Assembly (NCBI GenBank): GCA_003554685.1
Contig: PWHA01000019.1
Location: 1-8,817 of the forward strand
From: Halanaerobiaceae bacterium
Lineage (GTDB): Bacteria > Bacillota > Halanaerobiia > Halanaerobiales > Halarsenatibacteraceae
Direction: 5' to 3'
DNA: 8,817 nucleotides
This document shows positions 1-6,152 of this stretch, piece by piece. The first letter of the stretch is position 1. The number at the start of each line of letters is the position of its first letter. The translations under genes and the position numbers were made by a program. Under the pieces are notes generated by a model. That model saw only the letters and a program-made list of their open reading frames with translations. It did no database searches and was not told where the DNA came from.

Positions 1-1455
1 AACCTCCAGCCGGGAGCGGAGCTCCTCCCGGCTGATGCCGGGCCGCAAAGGATAATTCCGGTGAAATTCCTCCAGAATAGAACTGCTCTGCCTGGCGACC
101 TTCTGCCAGACCTCAGCAGCAATCCAGCTCGGCTTTTGATAGCGGGAAAGCTCCTTCACTTCATCCCCGGCAATCAGCTCATCCAGCACTCCTTCAAGCT
201 CAACTCGGGAAAGGTTGGTCTTTTCCACCAGTTCATCCATTTTCAGGGGCCTTCCGGCCAGTTCCAGAGTCAGGGCCACCCGCTCCGCCGGTGTACCCTG
301 TTCTTTAATCTCAAGCTCCCTGACAGCCTCAGAATCCTGTTTGCGCCGCCGGGGAGGAGAGTTCTCTATCACCCGGCCCCCACCAACAGTTATCATGGGA
401 GAATAGCGTCGGACCACAAAATTTTCCAGATAGCGGGAAACCACCTCTTCCTCCAGTCGGAACTGGACCAGCCCCTCCTCTCCCGGAAGAATTTCTTCTT
501 TATCAATCATGTAAACCCGTCCCAAAACCTCCCGGGCTCCAATATGAAAGCGGATCCTGGTGCCGTGTTCCATCACCATGGGAGATGAAGGCAGCATCTT
601 CAGTCTGCCGTCCAGCCGGGAAGTGGCAATCAGGCTGCCAGGCTCGGCCAGCACATCACCCCGCTCAATCTCCTGCTGCTCAATGCCGGCCAGGTTAACC
701 CCCACTCTTTCCCCGGGATAAGCCTTTTCCCGTTTTTGATTATGTACCTGAATGCTGCGGATCCGGGCCTCCTTTTTGCCGGGATAGATCAGCATGGTCC
801 GCCCATTCTCCAGCGAACCCCGGACGAGCGTGCCGGTAATCACCGTTCCAAAACCGGACATGGTGAAGACCCGGTCAATCGGCAGATAGGCATTGGCCTC
901 GCTGTCCTTTCCGGGAATTTTAGCAGCCTCTTCCCTGAGAGCCTCCTGAAGTTCCTCCAGACCTTCTTCAGTAACGCCGGAGACCGGCACAATGGGAGAA
1001 TCAGCCAGAAAGCTCTCCTGCAGCTGCTCCCGGCAGTCCTCGATTACCAGTTCCAGCCACTCCTCTTCAACCAGGTCGATCTTGGTTATCGCCACCACCC
1101 CGTATTTTACCTGAAGCAACTCAAGAATCGCCAGATGTTCACGGGTTTGAGCCATAATCCCTTCGTCAGCGGCAATCACCAGCAGGGCCAGATCGACCCC
1201 GCCAGCTCCGGCCAGCATGTTTTTAACGAACTTCTCATGGCCCGGCACATCAACAATCCCGGCCTTAATGGCATCCGTCAGCTGAAACCCGGTAAACCCC
1301 AGATCAATTGAAATCCCCCGCTCCTGCTCCTCTTTGAGTCGGTCGGTATTGGTCCCGGTCAGTGCAGCAATCAGGGTGGTCTTGCCGTGATCAATATGAC
1401 CCGCCGTCCCGATGATTATATTTTTTTCTGTAGAACCTCCAGTCTTCTCAGCCAT
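1..1455 (-). CDS. selB: Selenocysteine-specific translation elongation factor SelB, N-terminal 485 residues (3' end off window)
   Basis: SelB is the GTP-dependent, EF-Tu-like factor that carries Sec-tRNA(Sec) to UGA codons followed by a SECIS hairpin. The frame is open from the ATG at 1455 to the left edge (485 codons, no stop); the family is usually about 610-640 residues, so roughly the last quarter is missing. Visible G-domain motifs are GHIDHGKT at residues 19-26, [10 protein letters not shown] at 45-54 (the SelB-type switch I), DVPGHE at 69-74 and TKID at 124-127. EF-Tu-like domains 2 and 3 follow, and from about residue 380 Leu/Glu-rich winged-helix sequence begins, the mRNA-binding part of SelB. 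The start is supported by AGGGGTG about 7 bases upstream. It lies 197 bp downstream of selA on the same strand, so the two probably share a selenium regulon. I see no defect in the visible part. Confidence 0.96.
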   Translation of the reverse strand, partial: MAEKTGGSTEKNIIIGTAGHIDHGKTTLIAALTGTNTDRLKEEQERGISIDLGFTGFQLTDAIKAGIVDVPGHEKFVKNMLAGAGGVDLALLVIAADEGIMAQTREHLAILELLQVKYGVVAITKIDLVEEEWLELVIEDCREQLQESFLADSPIVPVSGVTEEGLEELQEALREEAAKIPGKDSEANAYLPIDRVFTMSGFGTVITGTLVRGSLENGRTMLIYPGKKEARIRSIQVHNQKREKAYPGERVGVNLAGIEQQEIERGDVLAEPGSLIATSRLDGRLKMLPSSPMVMEHGTRIRFHIGAREVLGRVYMIDKEEILPGEEGLVQFRLEEEVVSRYLENFVVRRYSPMITVGGGRVIENSPPRRRKQDSEAVRELEIKEQGTPAERVALTLELAGRPLKMDELVEKTNLSRVELEGVLDELIAGDEVKELSRYQKPSWIAAEVWQKVARQSSSILEEFHRNYPLRPGISREELRSRLEV

Positions 1456-1492
1456 TGTTCACACCCCTAAATCAATCATGATTTGTAAATTA

Positions 1493-1557
1493 TCTGATTG
1501 GTTTTGATGATTCTGATTGGTTTTGATGAATTGGCGCTGATAATTCTGATTGGTTCT
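1493..1557. repeat. 19-bp tandem repeat between selA and selB
   Basis: Two nearly identical 19-bp units, TCTGATTGGTTTTGATGA plus one base, lie at 1493-1511 and 1512-1530. A third partial copy (TCTGATTGGTTCT) is at 1545-1557. They fill the left part of the AT-rich selA-selB gap. A 63-codon frame with a TTG start crosses the gap, but it has no ribosome site and is low complexity because it encodes the repeat, so I do not call it a gene. Confidence 0.8.
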
Positions 1558-1652
1558 AACAAAATGGTTTTGTCTAAAATCCCTATCTGCTGTGCAAGCA
1601 TTTGTTTGATACCCGAATTTAAATAATATTCTCTGTCCTAATATCCCCAAGC

Positions 1653-3034
1653 CTAATTCAAAATCTCATCTAAAGCCGATTCCAGCGCCCGGCAGATAAT
1701 ATCTTCATCGCCCTGCTGCAGGGTTCGGACATCAAAAATCATCCGGTCATCGGCCAGCCGGGTAAAGACCGGGGGATAACCGGTGCGAATAGCTGCAGCC
1801 ACCCGGTCAATCTTACCTGCCGACCAGCGCAGACTGACAATTCTGGTGGGCAGTTCCGAAAGAGGATAGGCTCCTCCTCCTACCCGGGAAATATCCTTTT
1901 CCACCTCCACAGAAAATTCCTCACCAGGAAGCAGCTTCTTGATAGCCTGCTTCAAACCTTCAGCGCTTTCCTTCAGCTCAGCATCTCCCAGACTCAGCAT
2001 TTTCAGGGTCGGTATTTCATCAATAACCCCCTCGGGATCAAGATAAGCCTTCAGGGTTCCCTCCAGAGCAGCCAGGGTATATTTATCCACCCGAACCGCC
2101 CGGGTCAGGGGATGCTTCTTCAACCTGGCAATATATTCACTTTTCCCTACAACTATTCCAGCCTGGGGACCGCCAAGAATTTTATCTCCACTGAAGGTAA
2201 CAATATCAGCTCCAGCCGCCACCCGTTCAGCCGCCGTGGGCTCAGGCTGCAGACCAAATTCCTTCATATCGAGAAAAACACCACTACCCAGATCATCCAG
2301 CACCGGCAGATCATGCTTCCGGCCCACCTCCACCAGCTCCTCCAGTTTGACATCCCGGGTGAAACCCACCACCCGGTAATTGCTGGTGTGAACCTTGAGC
2401 AGCAGAGCCGTCTCTTCCGTAATGGCCTCTTCATAATCTTCCGCATAAACCTTATTGGTAGTGCCAACTTCAACCAGCCGGGCACCTCCCTGTTTCATGA
2501 CATCTGGAATCCGAAAGGAGCCGCCGATTTCAATCAGCTCACCCCGGGAAATAATAACCTCCCGGCCCGCAGCCAGCGCCGACAGCGCCAGCAGCACCGC
2601 CGCCGCATTATTGTTAACCACAAAGGCTGCCTCGGCTCCGGTCAGCTCACAGAGCAGCTCCTCAATATTATCATAGCGGGAACCCCTTTCCCCGGTCTGC
2701 CGGTCAATCTCCAGGGTGGTGTAGTGACTCCCGGCCATTTCCATCATTTCCTTAGCCCTCCGGCTTAACAGCGAACGGCCCAGGTTGGTATGGACAATTA
2801 CACCGGTGGCATTAACAGCCGGAGCCAGATTGGGCCTCAACCTCTCTTCCAGTGCCCGCTCCAGCCGCTCCAGTAGATTTGCCGGTGACAGCTTACCGCT
2901 CAGCTTTTCAGCCCGTTGCAGATCTCCTTCACCACCAGCTCCCGGTTAAATTCAACAATCAGCTGCTCAGCAGCCTCTTCTTCCAGCAGATCATTAACCG
3001 CCGGCAGCCTGCGCAACAGTTTATTTTTGTCCAT
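1653..3034 (-). CDS. selA: L-seryl-tRNA(Sec) selenium transferase, interrupted by an apparent -1 frameshift
   Basis: SelA is the PLP enzyme that turns Ser-tRNA(Sec) into Sec-tRNA(Sec) using selenophosphate. The ATG at 3034 follows a good GGAGGTT site and encodes the SelA N-terminal tRNA-binding domain (starts MDKNKLLRRLPAVNDLLEE). That frame meets TGA at 2900-2902 after 44 codons. The rest of the protein continues in another frame, from just before LSPANLLERLERALEERLRP through NATGVIVHTNLGR to a TAG at 1653. Adding one A to the TTTT/AAAA run at 2905-2908 joins them into 460 residues, close to E. coli SelA (463). Core signatures are intact: VVNNNAAAVLLAL, SRGELIEIGGSFRIPDV, KVHTSNY, LDDLGSG and SGDKILGGPQAG, where the PLP lysine codon is 2181-2183 (about residue 285 of the restored protein). 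A caller starting at the TTG at 2840 would miss the first 65 or so residues. It is either a sequencing error or a recent pseudogene. Confidence 0.93.
2900..2908 (-). other. Frameshift point in selA (A-run one base short, then TGA)
   Basis: On the minus strand the original frame reads CTG AAA AGC TGA across this site. With five A instead of four it reads CTG AAA AAG CTG AGC and enters the long SelA frame directly, giving the plausible join GLKKLSGKLSPANLL. I see no canonical -1 slippery heptamer in the zero frame, and reading the TGA as selenocysteine would stay in the wrong frame and meet another TGA soon after. A one-base homopolymer loss is therefore the simplest reading. Confidence 0.75.
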
Positions 3035-3100
3035 TATCCAAACCTCCAATCAGCAGAAATCCTCAAAAAATTCACTGGCAAATTGTATTCTGAATATTGA

Positions 3101-3130
3101 CATTTACTAACATCTTATAACATCTACTAA
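3101..3130. repeat. 10-bp tandem repeat in the selA leader
   Basis: Three adjacent 10-bp units, CATTTACTAA, CATCTTATAA and CATCTACTAA, lie 67-96 bp upstream of the selA start. The units are imperfect and AT-rich, and they overlap the likely promoter zone. Confidence 0.6.
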
Positions 3131-3135
3131 TTATA
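3114..3135 (-). promoter_or_regulatory. Possible selA promoter -10 elements
   Basis: Two -10-like boxes occur on the minus strand between the terminator at 3208-3245 and selA: a perfect TATAAT at 3130-3135, and a TATAAG at 3114-3119 preceded by TG with one base between (extended -10 form). Neither has a good -35 hexamer at 17 bp, so the exact promoter is uncertain, though the position just downstream of a terminator is right for one. Confidence 0.35.
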
Positions 3136-3207
3136 GTTCTTTAAAGCAGCAACAATTCCTGCCTGATAATGTCAGACCCCGGATAAATCCAAACAAACCG
3201 GTTCAAC

Positions 3208-3245
3208 AAAAAACAAAAACCAGACCGCCGGTTAAAACGGTCTGG
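3208..3245 (-). terminator. Rho-independent terminator between the RseC-like gene and selA
   Basis: Perfect 8-bp arms CCAGACCG (3220-3227) and CGGTCTGG (3238-3245) enclose a 10-base loop. On the minus strand the hairpin is followed by a T-rich tract (plus-strand A-run 3208-3219, broken by one C). No T-run follows on the plus strand, so it acts leftward. It should end transcripts coming from the RseC-like gene and separate that unit from selAB. Confidence 0.85.
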
Positions 3246-3285
3246 CCTTTGATTCCTAACAGATCTAACTTGCACTTCAGCCTTA

Positions 3286-3420
3286 CTATTCCAGTTTCTC
3301 AAAGACCTGCTGGCCTTCCACCTAGGTAATTAAAGTCAGCAGAGCCTTCTCGATAATCTCCCGGTCAAAGATCCGAGCGCTGGCCGCCGAAGTGCTTTTC
3401 CCTACCTTGTTTATGCAAAT
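3286..3420 (-). pseudogene. Possible decayed ORF fragment, unrecognised
   Basis: This spacer segment is more GC-rich than its flanks and has protein-like sequence in one minus-strand frame: GKSTSAASARIFDREIIEKA, then LLTLIT, a TAG at 3322-3324, then VEGQQVFEKLE and a second TAG at 3286-3288. There is no start codon with a ribosome site. The balanced composition and the continuation of sensible sequence after the first TAG suggest a degraded gene end. I do not recognise the family. It could equally be chance coding-like sequence. Confidence 0.25.
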
Positions 3421-3434
3421 ATACCTGGTATATT
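3418..3434. promoter_or_regulatory. 17-bp perfect palindrome, operator-like
   Basis: AATATACCTGGTATATT is an inverted repeat with 8-bp arms around a single central base, in the gap downstream of the RseC-like gene. The arms are too short of G/C and the loop too small for a terminator, so a protein-binding site is more likely. Its core TATACCTG recurs in the 13-bp repeat next to it. Function unknown. Confidence 0.45.
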
Positions 3435-3444
3435 ATAACCATTT

Positions 3445-3483
3445 TATAGCTGTAGAATATAGCTGTATATTATACCTGTAGAA
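3445..3483. repeat. 13-bp tandem repeat, three copies
   Basis: Three units in a row start at 3445, 3458 and 3471; their first ten bases are TATAGCTGTA, TATAGCTGTA and TATACCTGTA. The array ends 11 bp from the stop of the RseC-like gene and so lies in its 3' untranslated region. Confidence 0.75.
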
Positions 3484-3494
3484 TTAGAATTCCA

Positions 3495-3977
3495 TCAATC
3501 CTCATCTATATCTTCCTGACAGACCCGGGAACTGAAATAATCACTGTCTATTACCCGGGTTATCCTGGGCTGGAAGGACTCTCTGCCGCCCAGAAAATTA
3601 TCCAGTTTTCTCAGGCCGAGGAAAGAAGTCACCAGAAAAATCAGTGCTCCCAACATACCAACCAGTTCGCTGTCACTGCCAAACCAGGCCCGGCCGATAA
3701 AGCTAAAGGCATAATACCCGAGAAACATAAAAATCAGCGGAAAAAGATAGACCATGAAAGAGGCAAAGAAAACCTCCCGGTCTCCCATCTCCAGGGCCAC
3801 CCGTTCTCCGGATTTGGCCCCGATGGGGTTATCAACCTGGACCTCAAGTTCATTACTCGATTTATTGCCAAGAGCCAGTCCGCAGCCGTGCTCGCACCTA
3901 TCACAGGCCGCACTGCGTACCAGCTTAACCGTCGCCTTTTTCCCACTATTAGCAACCACTACCGCTTCCTCTTCCAC
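3495..3977 (-). CDS. RseC/SoxR-reducing-system family membrane protein
   Basis: RseC-family proteins are small inner-membrane partners of Rsx/Rnf electron-transfer complexes; in E. coli RseC helps keep SoxR reduced. From the preferred GTG start the protein has 160 residues. It has a short beta-rich N-terminal part, a cysteine cluster C-x2-C-x3-C (C25, C28, C32; CDRCEHGCG), a second soluble stretch ending GERVALEMGDREVFF, two membrane segments at about 69-94 and 105-122, and an acidic tail. The GTG at 3977 is chosen because GGAGG lies 8 bases before it and the product then starts like other family members (EEEAVVVANSGKKATVKL). The ATG pair at 3995/3992 has no ribosome site. No rnf or rsx gene is in the window, so the partner is unknown. 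A promoter about 380 bp upstream and the terminator at 3208-3245 make it a single-gene unit. Confidence 0.82.
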   Translation of the reverse strand: MEEEAVVVANSGKKATVKLVRSAACDRCEHGCGLALGNKSSNELEVQVDNPIGAKSGERVALEMGDREVFFASFMVYLFPLIFMFLGYYAFSFIGRAWFGSDSELVGMLGALIFLVTSFLGLRKLDNFLGGRESFQPRITRVIDSDYFSSRVCQEDIDED

Positions 3978-3983
3978 CGGTTT

Positions 3984-3990
3984 CACCTCC
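3984..3990 (-). promoter_or_regulatory. Ribosome binding site deciding the RseC-like start
   Basis: GGAGGTG on the minus strand sits 8 bases before the GTG at 3977 but inside the first codons of the longer ATG-initiated frame, which has no such site upstream. It favours the GTG start. Confidence 0.65.
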
Positions 3991-4092
3991 ATCATAAGGT
4001 CATCATCCAGCCAGGCTTACCTGTTCCAGCCAGCCTGGCCGGTTCGACAGCCTATCCATTTCCCAAACCAGCCTGGACAGTTTATCCAGTTC

Positions 4093-4170
4093 CTGCCAGC
4101 CTGAACAGCCTATCCAGTTCCCTGCCAGCCTGAACAGCCTATCCAGTTCCCTGCCAGCCTGTCCAGTTCC
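4093..4170. repeat. 29-bp tandem repeat in the long leader of the RseC-like gene
   Basis: Two exact 29-bp units (4093-4121, 4122-4150), each beginning CTGCCAGCCTGAACAGCC and ending ATCCAGTTCC, are followed by a third copy with a 9-bp internal deletion (4151-4170). More degenerate copies extend to both sides, about 4020-4190. The period is not a multiple of three and every frame is soon interrupted, so it is not coding. It would be transcribed in the 5' untranslated region from the promoter at 4367-4395. Confidence 0.85.
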
Positions 4171-4302
4171 AACCAGTCTATCCAGCCCATCCTAAAATCC
4201 AGTTTCTCTGCCGCACCACAGCAGCTCAATCCTGGCCCTCAAGCTATTCAAGTCACAGCCTCACATCACCATAAGCGCAACCTTAACCTATTGCCATCAA
4301 AA

Positions 4303-4340
4303 TTTGCATCCCTTTAACCCGTTTGCATCCCTTTAACCTG
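4303..4340. repeat. 19-bp direct repeat, two copies
   Basis: TTTGCATCCCTTTAACC plus two bases is repeated in tandem at 4303-4321 and 4322-4340 with one mismatch. It lies at the start of the predicted RseC-like transcript. Confidence 0.75.
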
Positions 4341-4366
4341 TAAGATCAACTTTAACTTACACTTAT

Positions 4367-4395
4367 ATTATACAGGCAAATTAACCGCTCTGCAA
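4367..4395 (-). promoter_or_regulatory. Sigma-70-type promoter reading toward the RseC-like gene
   Basis: The -10 box is a perfect TATAAT (4367-4372). It is separated by 17 bp from the -35 box TTGCAG (4390-4395), which matches TTGACA at four positions. Start of transcription would be near 4360, giving a leader of about 380 bases that contains the 19-bp and 29-bp repeats. Confidence 0.65.
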
Positions 4396-4420
4396 AAAAA
4401 GGTGCTTCTCGTCAGCAGCC
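4394..4420 (-). terminator. Short minus-strand terminator just upstream of the promoter
   Basis: On the minus strand GGCTGCT (4414-4420) pairs with AGCACC (4401-4406) around a 7-base loop with one bulged base, and seven T follow (4394-4400). It would stop read-through from the Nudix side. Its T-run abuts the -35 box of the next promoter. Confidence 0.5.
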
Positions 4421-4640
4421 AACAAGTTGATCTTAAAAAAAAATTACGATGGCAACGCAGCTGAAGCCAATTTAAAATTTACAGTGCCCTGTGCAGATCT
4501 CCTCTGCTAATAACAGGCCCCCTCAGCTAATAAATGTTAGATTACTTAGATTTTTAATCCCGGTAAGCTTGATCTTGATGATAACAGGTTTTTATAGAAA
4601 CCTTCATAAACTTGCAGTCTAATTTCCTGATCCAGTCTCT

Positions 4641-4736
4641 CTTCTCAACTAAATATCAGGATATCTTTTCAACTAAATATCAAGATCTCCTCTCAGCTAA
4701 ATATCAAGAGCTCTTCTCAACTAAATAAATAATAAA
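4641..4736. repeat. 24-bp tandem repeat, about four copies
   Basis: Units begin at 4641, 4665, 4689 and 4713 with exact 24-bp spacing; the shared core is CTCAACTAAATATCA, with small changes and a degenerate end in the last copy. The array lies downstream of the Nudix gene, beyond the terminator at 4761-4793. Confidence 0.85.
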
Positions 4737-4760
4737 ATTAATTGAAACTAATCTAACACG

Positions 4761-4793
4761 AAAAAGCCATTCCCCCCGTCCTGCTGGCTTTTT
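4761..4793. terminator. Probable bidirectional terminator after the Nudix gene
   Basis: AAAAAGCCA (4761-4769) pairs with TGGCTTTTT (4785-4793) around a 15-base C-rich loop. Because the outer stem is A/T, a T-run follows the stem in either direction. It lies 43 bp past the Nudix stop and should end the GNAT-Nudix transcript. Confidence 0.65.
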
Positions 4794-4835
4794 TGGGTTT
4801 TAACTTAACTTTTTGCAGCCTGTTAAAATCTCAAA

Positions 4836-5402
4836 TTAAAGTTTCTCCGTCTTTCTCACCATTCTTAAAATAGCTTCTTCATCAGCATATTCTTTCACTT
4901 TCTTTAATTTAATCCAACTTATCTCCCGGGACTCCTTGCTCCTGCTAATTTCCTCCACTTCTTCCGCTTCCATTAAGTATCTTATATCATAATGATAGTG
5001 TTCCTTATATTTCTCATTTTCAGGTATTTTGTGAACATCAATGTCAAAAATGTCATCTTTAAGTAATGATAAAGTTCTTAATCCTGACTCTTCTCTGGCC
5101 TCTCTTAAAGCAGCATCACTTACCAATTCATCATCTTCAACATGACCACCAAGCTGTATCCACTTATTGAAAACAATATGATTATGTAAAAGAACTTTGT
5201 TTTTATCCGAATTAACAATCCAGGCTGAAGCAGTTAAATGCCCTTCAGGATTATTAAGGCCCGGATTATCCTTATTATTAACGATAAAACTAATAATTTT
5301 CTCCTTATATTCCTTTTCAAGCGGGTTGTCTGTATTATATGTCCTGATTTCTTCTAAAATTTCATCAACCCGGTGGTATGATTTATGATTAGCAAACCCC
5401 AT
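4836..5402 (-). CDS. Nudix hydrolase, substrate unknown
   Basis: Nudix enzymes hydrolyse nucleoside diphosphates linked to another group, in the cytoplasm. The 188-residue product has a complete Nudix box G-x5-E-x7-RE-x2-EE-x-G at residues 86-107 (GGHVEDDE, then LREAREESGL), preceded by a beta strand KVLLHNHIVFNKWIQL. An N-terminal helical part of about 50 residues comes before the fold. Similar sequences are often annotated as MutT-like or 8-oxo-dGTP diphosphatases, but the substrate cannot be read from the box. The ATG at 5402 overlaps the TAA of the GNAT gene by one base (TAATG), with GGGAGG inside the end of that gene, so the two are translationally coupled. Lysine-rich, A/T-rich codons set both genes apart from their neighbours and suggest transfer. 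Confidence 0.9.
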   Translation of the reverse strand: MGFANHKSYHRVDEILEEIRTYNTDNPLEKEYKEKIISFIVNNKDNPGLNNPEGHLTASAWIVNSDKNKVLLHNHIVFNKWIQLGGHVEDDELVSDAALREAREESGLRTLSLLKDDIFDIDVHKIPENEKYKEHYHYDIRYLMEAEEVEEISRSKESREISWIKLKKVKEYADEEAILRMVRKTEKL

Positions 5403-5878
5403 TAATACTTCCCTCCCTGCCTTGTAAAAACATGTACGTAAAATTCCCTGCCGGGTATAAAGTTCTTTTCTTTGAACTTACTCTTAAATTTAAAGCCCAG
5501 TTTAGGTGTGATTTTTAAGGATTCTTCATTAAAATCAGCAACCCAGGCTTCTACTTCAATCTCCCGGGGGATCAACTTAAAAACTTCATCTGTCAATCTT
5601 TTTCCTATCCCCTGTCCCCTGAATTTCGAATCAACCAAAATTGAAGCTTCGTAGCCTTCCTGATACTTCTTTACCCCCAGATAACCTATCAGGGAGCCCT
5701 TATCTTCAGCAACCAGCACTTTAAAAATGTTCTCACCAAACAGCCATTCTTCAGCTTTAGCATAATTGTCTATACTGCCTATCGGAACCTGCTTTGCCCA
5801 TTCATGTTCTCTGGAAAATTTACCAGAAAGGTTTATAAGCCCTTTGATATCATCTTGTTTGGCCGCTCTAATATTCAT
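5402..5878 (-). CDS. GNAT-family N-acetyltransferase
   Basis: GNAT enzymes move an acetyl group from acetyl-CoA to an amine. The 158-residue product starts MNIRAAKQDDIKGLINL, typical of the family, and has the acetyl-CoA pyrophosphate loop RGQGIGK at residues 87-93 after the strand ASILVD. The later strand EVEAWV and helix NEESLKITPKLGFK are also family-typical. I choose the ATG at 5878 because AAGGAG lies 7 bases before it. An in-frame ATG at 5902 has no ribosome site and falls within a repeat. The acceptor substrate is unknown; small GNATs of this type may modify antibiotics, polyamines or proteins. It is the first gene of the pair with the Nudix hydrolase, and such pairs are common in acquired detoxification or resistance cassettes (inference). 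Confidence 0.88.
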   Translation of the reverse strand: MNIRAAKQDDIKGLINLSGKFSREHEWAKQVPIGSIDNYAKAEEWLFGENIFKVLVAEDKGSLIGYLGVKKYQEGYEASILVDSKFRGQGIGKRLTDEVFKLIPREIEVEAWVADFNEESLKITPKLGFKFKSKFKEKNFIPGREFYVHVFTRQGGKY

Positions 5879-5885
5879 CAAACTA

Positions 5886-5891
5886 CTCCTT
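5886..5891 (-). promoter_or_regulatory. Ribosome binding site deciding the GNAT start
   Basis: AAGGAG on the minus strand lies 7 bases before the ATG at 5878 and between the two candidate ATG codons, so it supports the shorter 158-residue product. Confidence 0.75.
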
Positions 5892-5899
5892 AATATTAT

Positions 5900-5934
5900 C
5901 ATGTTTTAACCCGAATATTTCATGTTTTAACCCG
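5900..5934. repeat. 21-bp direct repeat upstream of the GNAT gene
   Basis: CATGTTTTAACCCG occurs at 5900-5913 and again at 5921-5934, a 21-bp period with 1.7 copies. The upstream alternative ATG of the GNAT gene belongs to the first copy. Confidence 0.65.
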
Positions 5935-6002
5935 GCAAAAACCATTTTTATGAACCCGGATTGATAACTTTCTGGAAATGCAGGTTTTCTGAGCCAGTTT
6001 TT

Positions 6003-6015
6003 TCAGGCTGCCTGA
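6003..6015. promoter_or_regulatory. 13-bp palindrome upstream of the GNAT-Nudix pair
   Basis: TCAGGCTGCCTGA has perfect 6-bp arms around one central base. There is no room for an RNA loop and no T-run follows in the right place, so it is more like an operator than a terminator. It lies about 125 bp upstream of the GNAT start, where a regulator of the pair could bind. I could not find a convincing promoter beside it. Confidence 0.3.
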
Positions 6016-6096
6016 TAATTAACCAAATTATTTTGTTGAAATGCAATAAATTCAGTATAATTTGCCCTGAAACTAATAATACCCAGCTCAAATCAA

Positions 6097-6148
6097 ATTT
6101 TGTATCTCTGAAATTATACCTAATTTTGTATCTTTGGGATTATACCTA
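6097..6148. repeat. 26-bp tandem repeat, two copies
   Basis: Two 26-bp units (6097-6122, 6123-6148) begin ATTTTGTATCT and end ATTATACCTA. On the minus strand each contains TATAAT, a perfect -10 box, but without a -35 at the right distance. Either copy might drive the GNAT-Nudix pair. Confidence 0.75.
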
Positions 6149-6152
6149 AATT

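Larger units (their letters stand above)
4341..4435. repeat. 12-bp perfect inverted repeat bracketing a promoter and terminator
   Basis: TAAGATCAACTT at 4341-4352 is the exact reverse complement of AAGTTGATCTTA at 4424-4435. The 71 bp between the arms hold a minus-strand terminator (4394-4420) and a strong minus-strand promoter (4367-4395). The layout resembles an invertible promoter, but no recombinase gene is in the window. It could also be an operator pair or an ancient insertion scar. Confidence 0.6.
3978..4835. other. Gene-free 858-bp spacer between the RseC-like and Nudix genes
   Basis: No frame here has a credible start, ribosome site and protein-like sequence; open frames on the plus strand are shadows of repeats. 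From left to right the spacer holds an 8-bp inverted repeat at 4010-4017/4032-4039 (a hairpin in the leader just before the RseC-like start), a 29-bp repeat array, a 19-bp repeat, a promoter and terminator bracketed by a 12-bp inverted repeat, a short hairpin at 4586-4603 without a T-run, a 24-bp repeat array, and a terminator. I see nothing assignable in 4441-4585. Confidence 0.7.

Noticed and set aside
61..1311. Plus-strand ORFs opposite selB
   Set aside because: They are antisense to a well-conserved SelB frame and have no ribosome sites or recognisable protein sequence.
1459..1650. 63-codon minus-strand ORF between selA and selB
   Set aside because: TTG start without a ribosome site, low-complexity Asn/Gln/Thr product from the 19-bp repeat, and its end overlaps the selB ribosome site. 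Most likely spacer.
2112..2768. 218-codon plus-strand ORF opposite selA
   Set aside because: It mirrors the conserved SelA catalytic domain and has no domain of its own.
2900..2902. In-frame TGA of selA read as selenocysteine
   Set aside because: Read-through stays in the wrong frame and meets another TGA about 20 codons later, before any SelA motif.
4030..4055. Possible tRNA, from GGTTCGA at 4041
   Set aside because: The bases on either side do not form a T-stem, and no acceptor stem, anticodon arm or CCA end is present; the match is part of a degenerate repeat.
3754..4133. Plus-strand ORFs over the RseC-like start and the 29-bp repeat
   Set aside because: They are antisense to the RseC-like gene or encode only repeat; no ribosome site.
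4093..4170. CRISPR array, because of about 29-bp repeats
   Set aside because: Units are directly adjacent with no unique spacers between them, and no cas gene is present.
6003..6015. Palindrome as a terminator
   Set aside because: Only one base for a loop and no T-run after it on either strand; listed as a possible operator instead.
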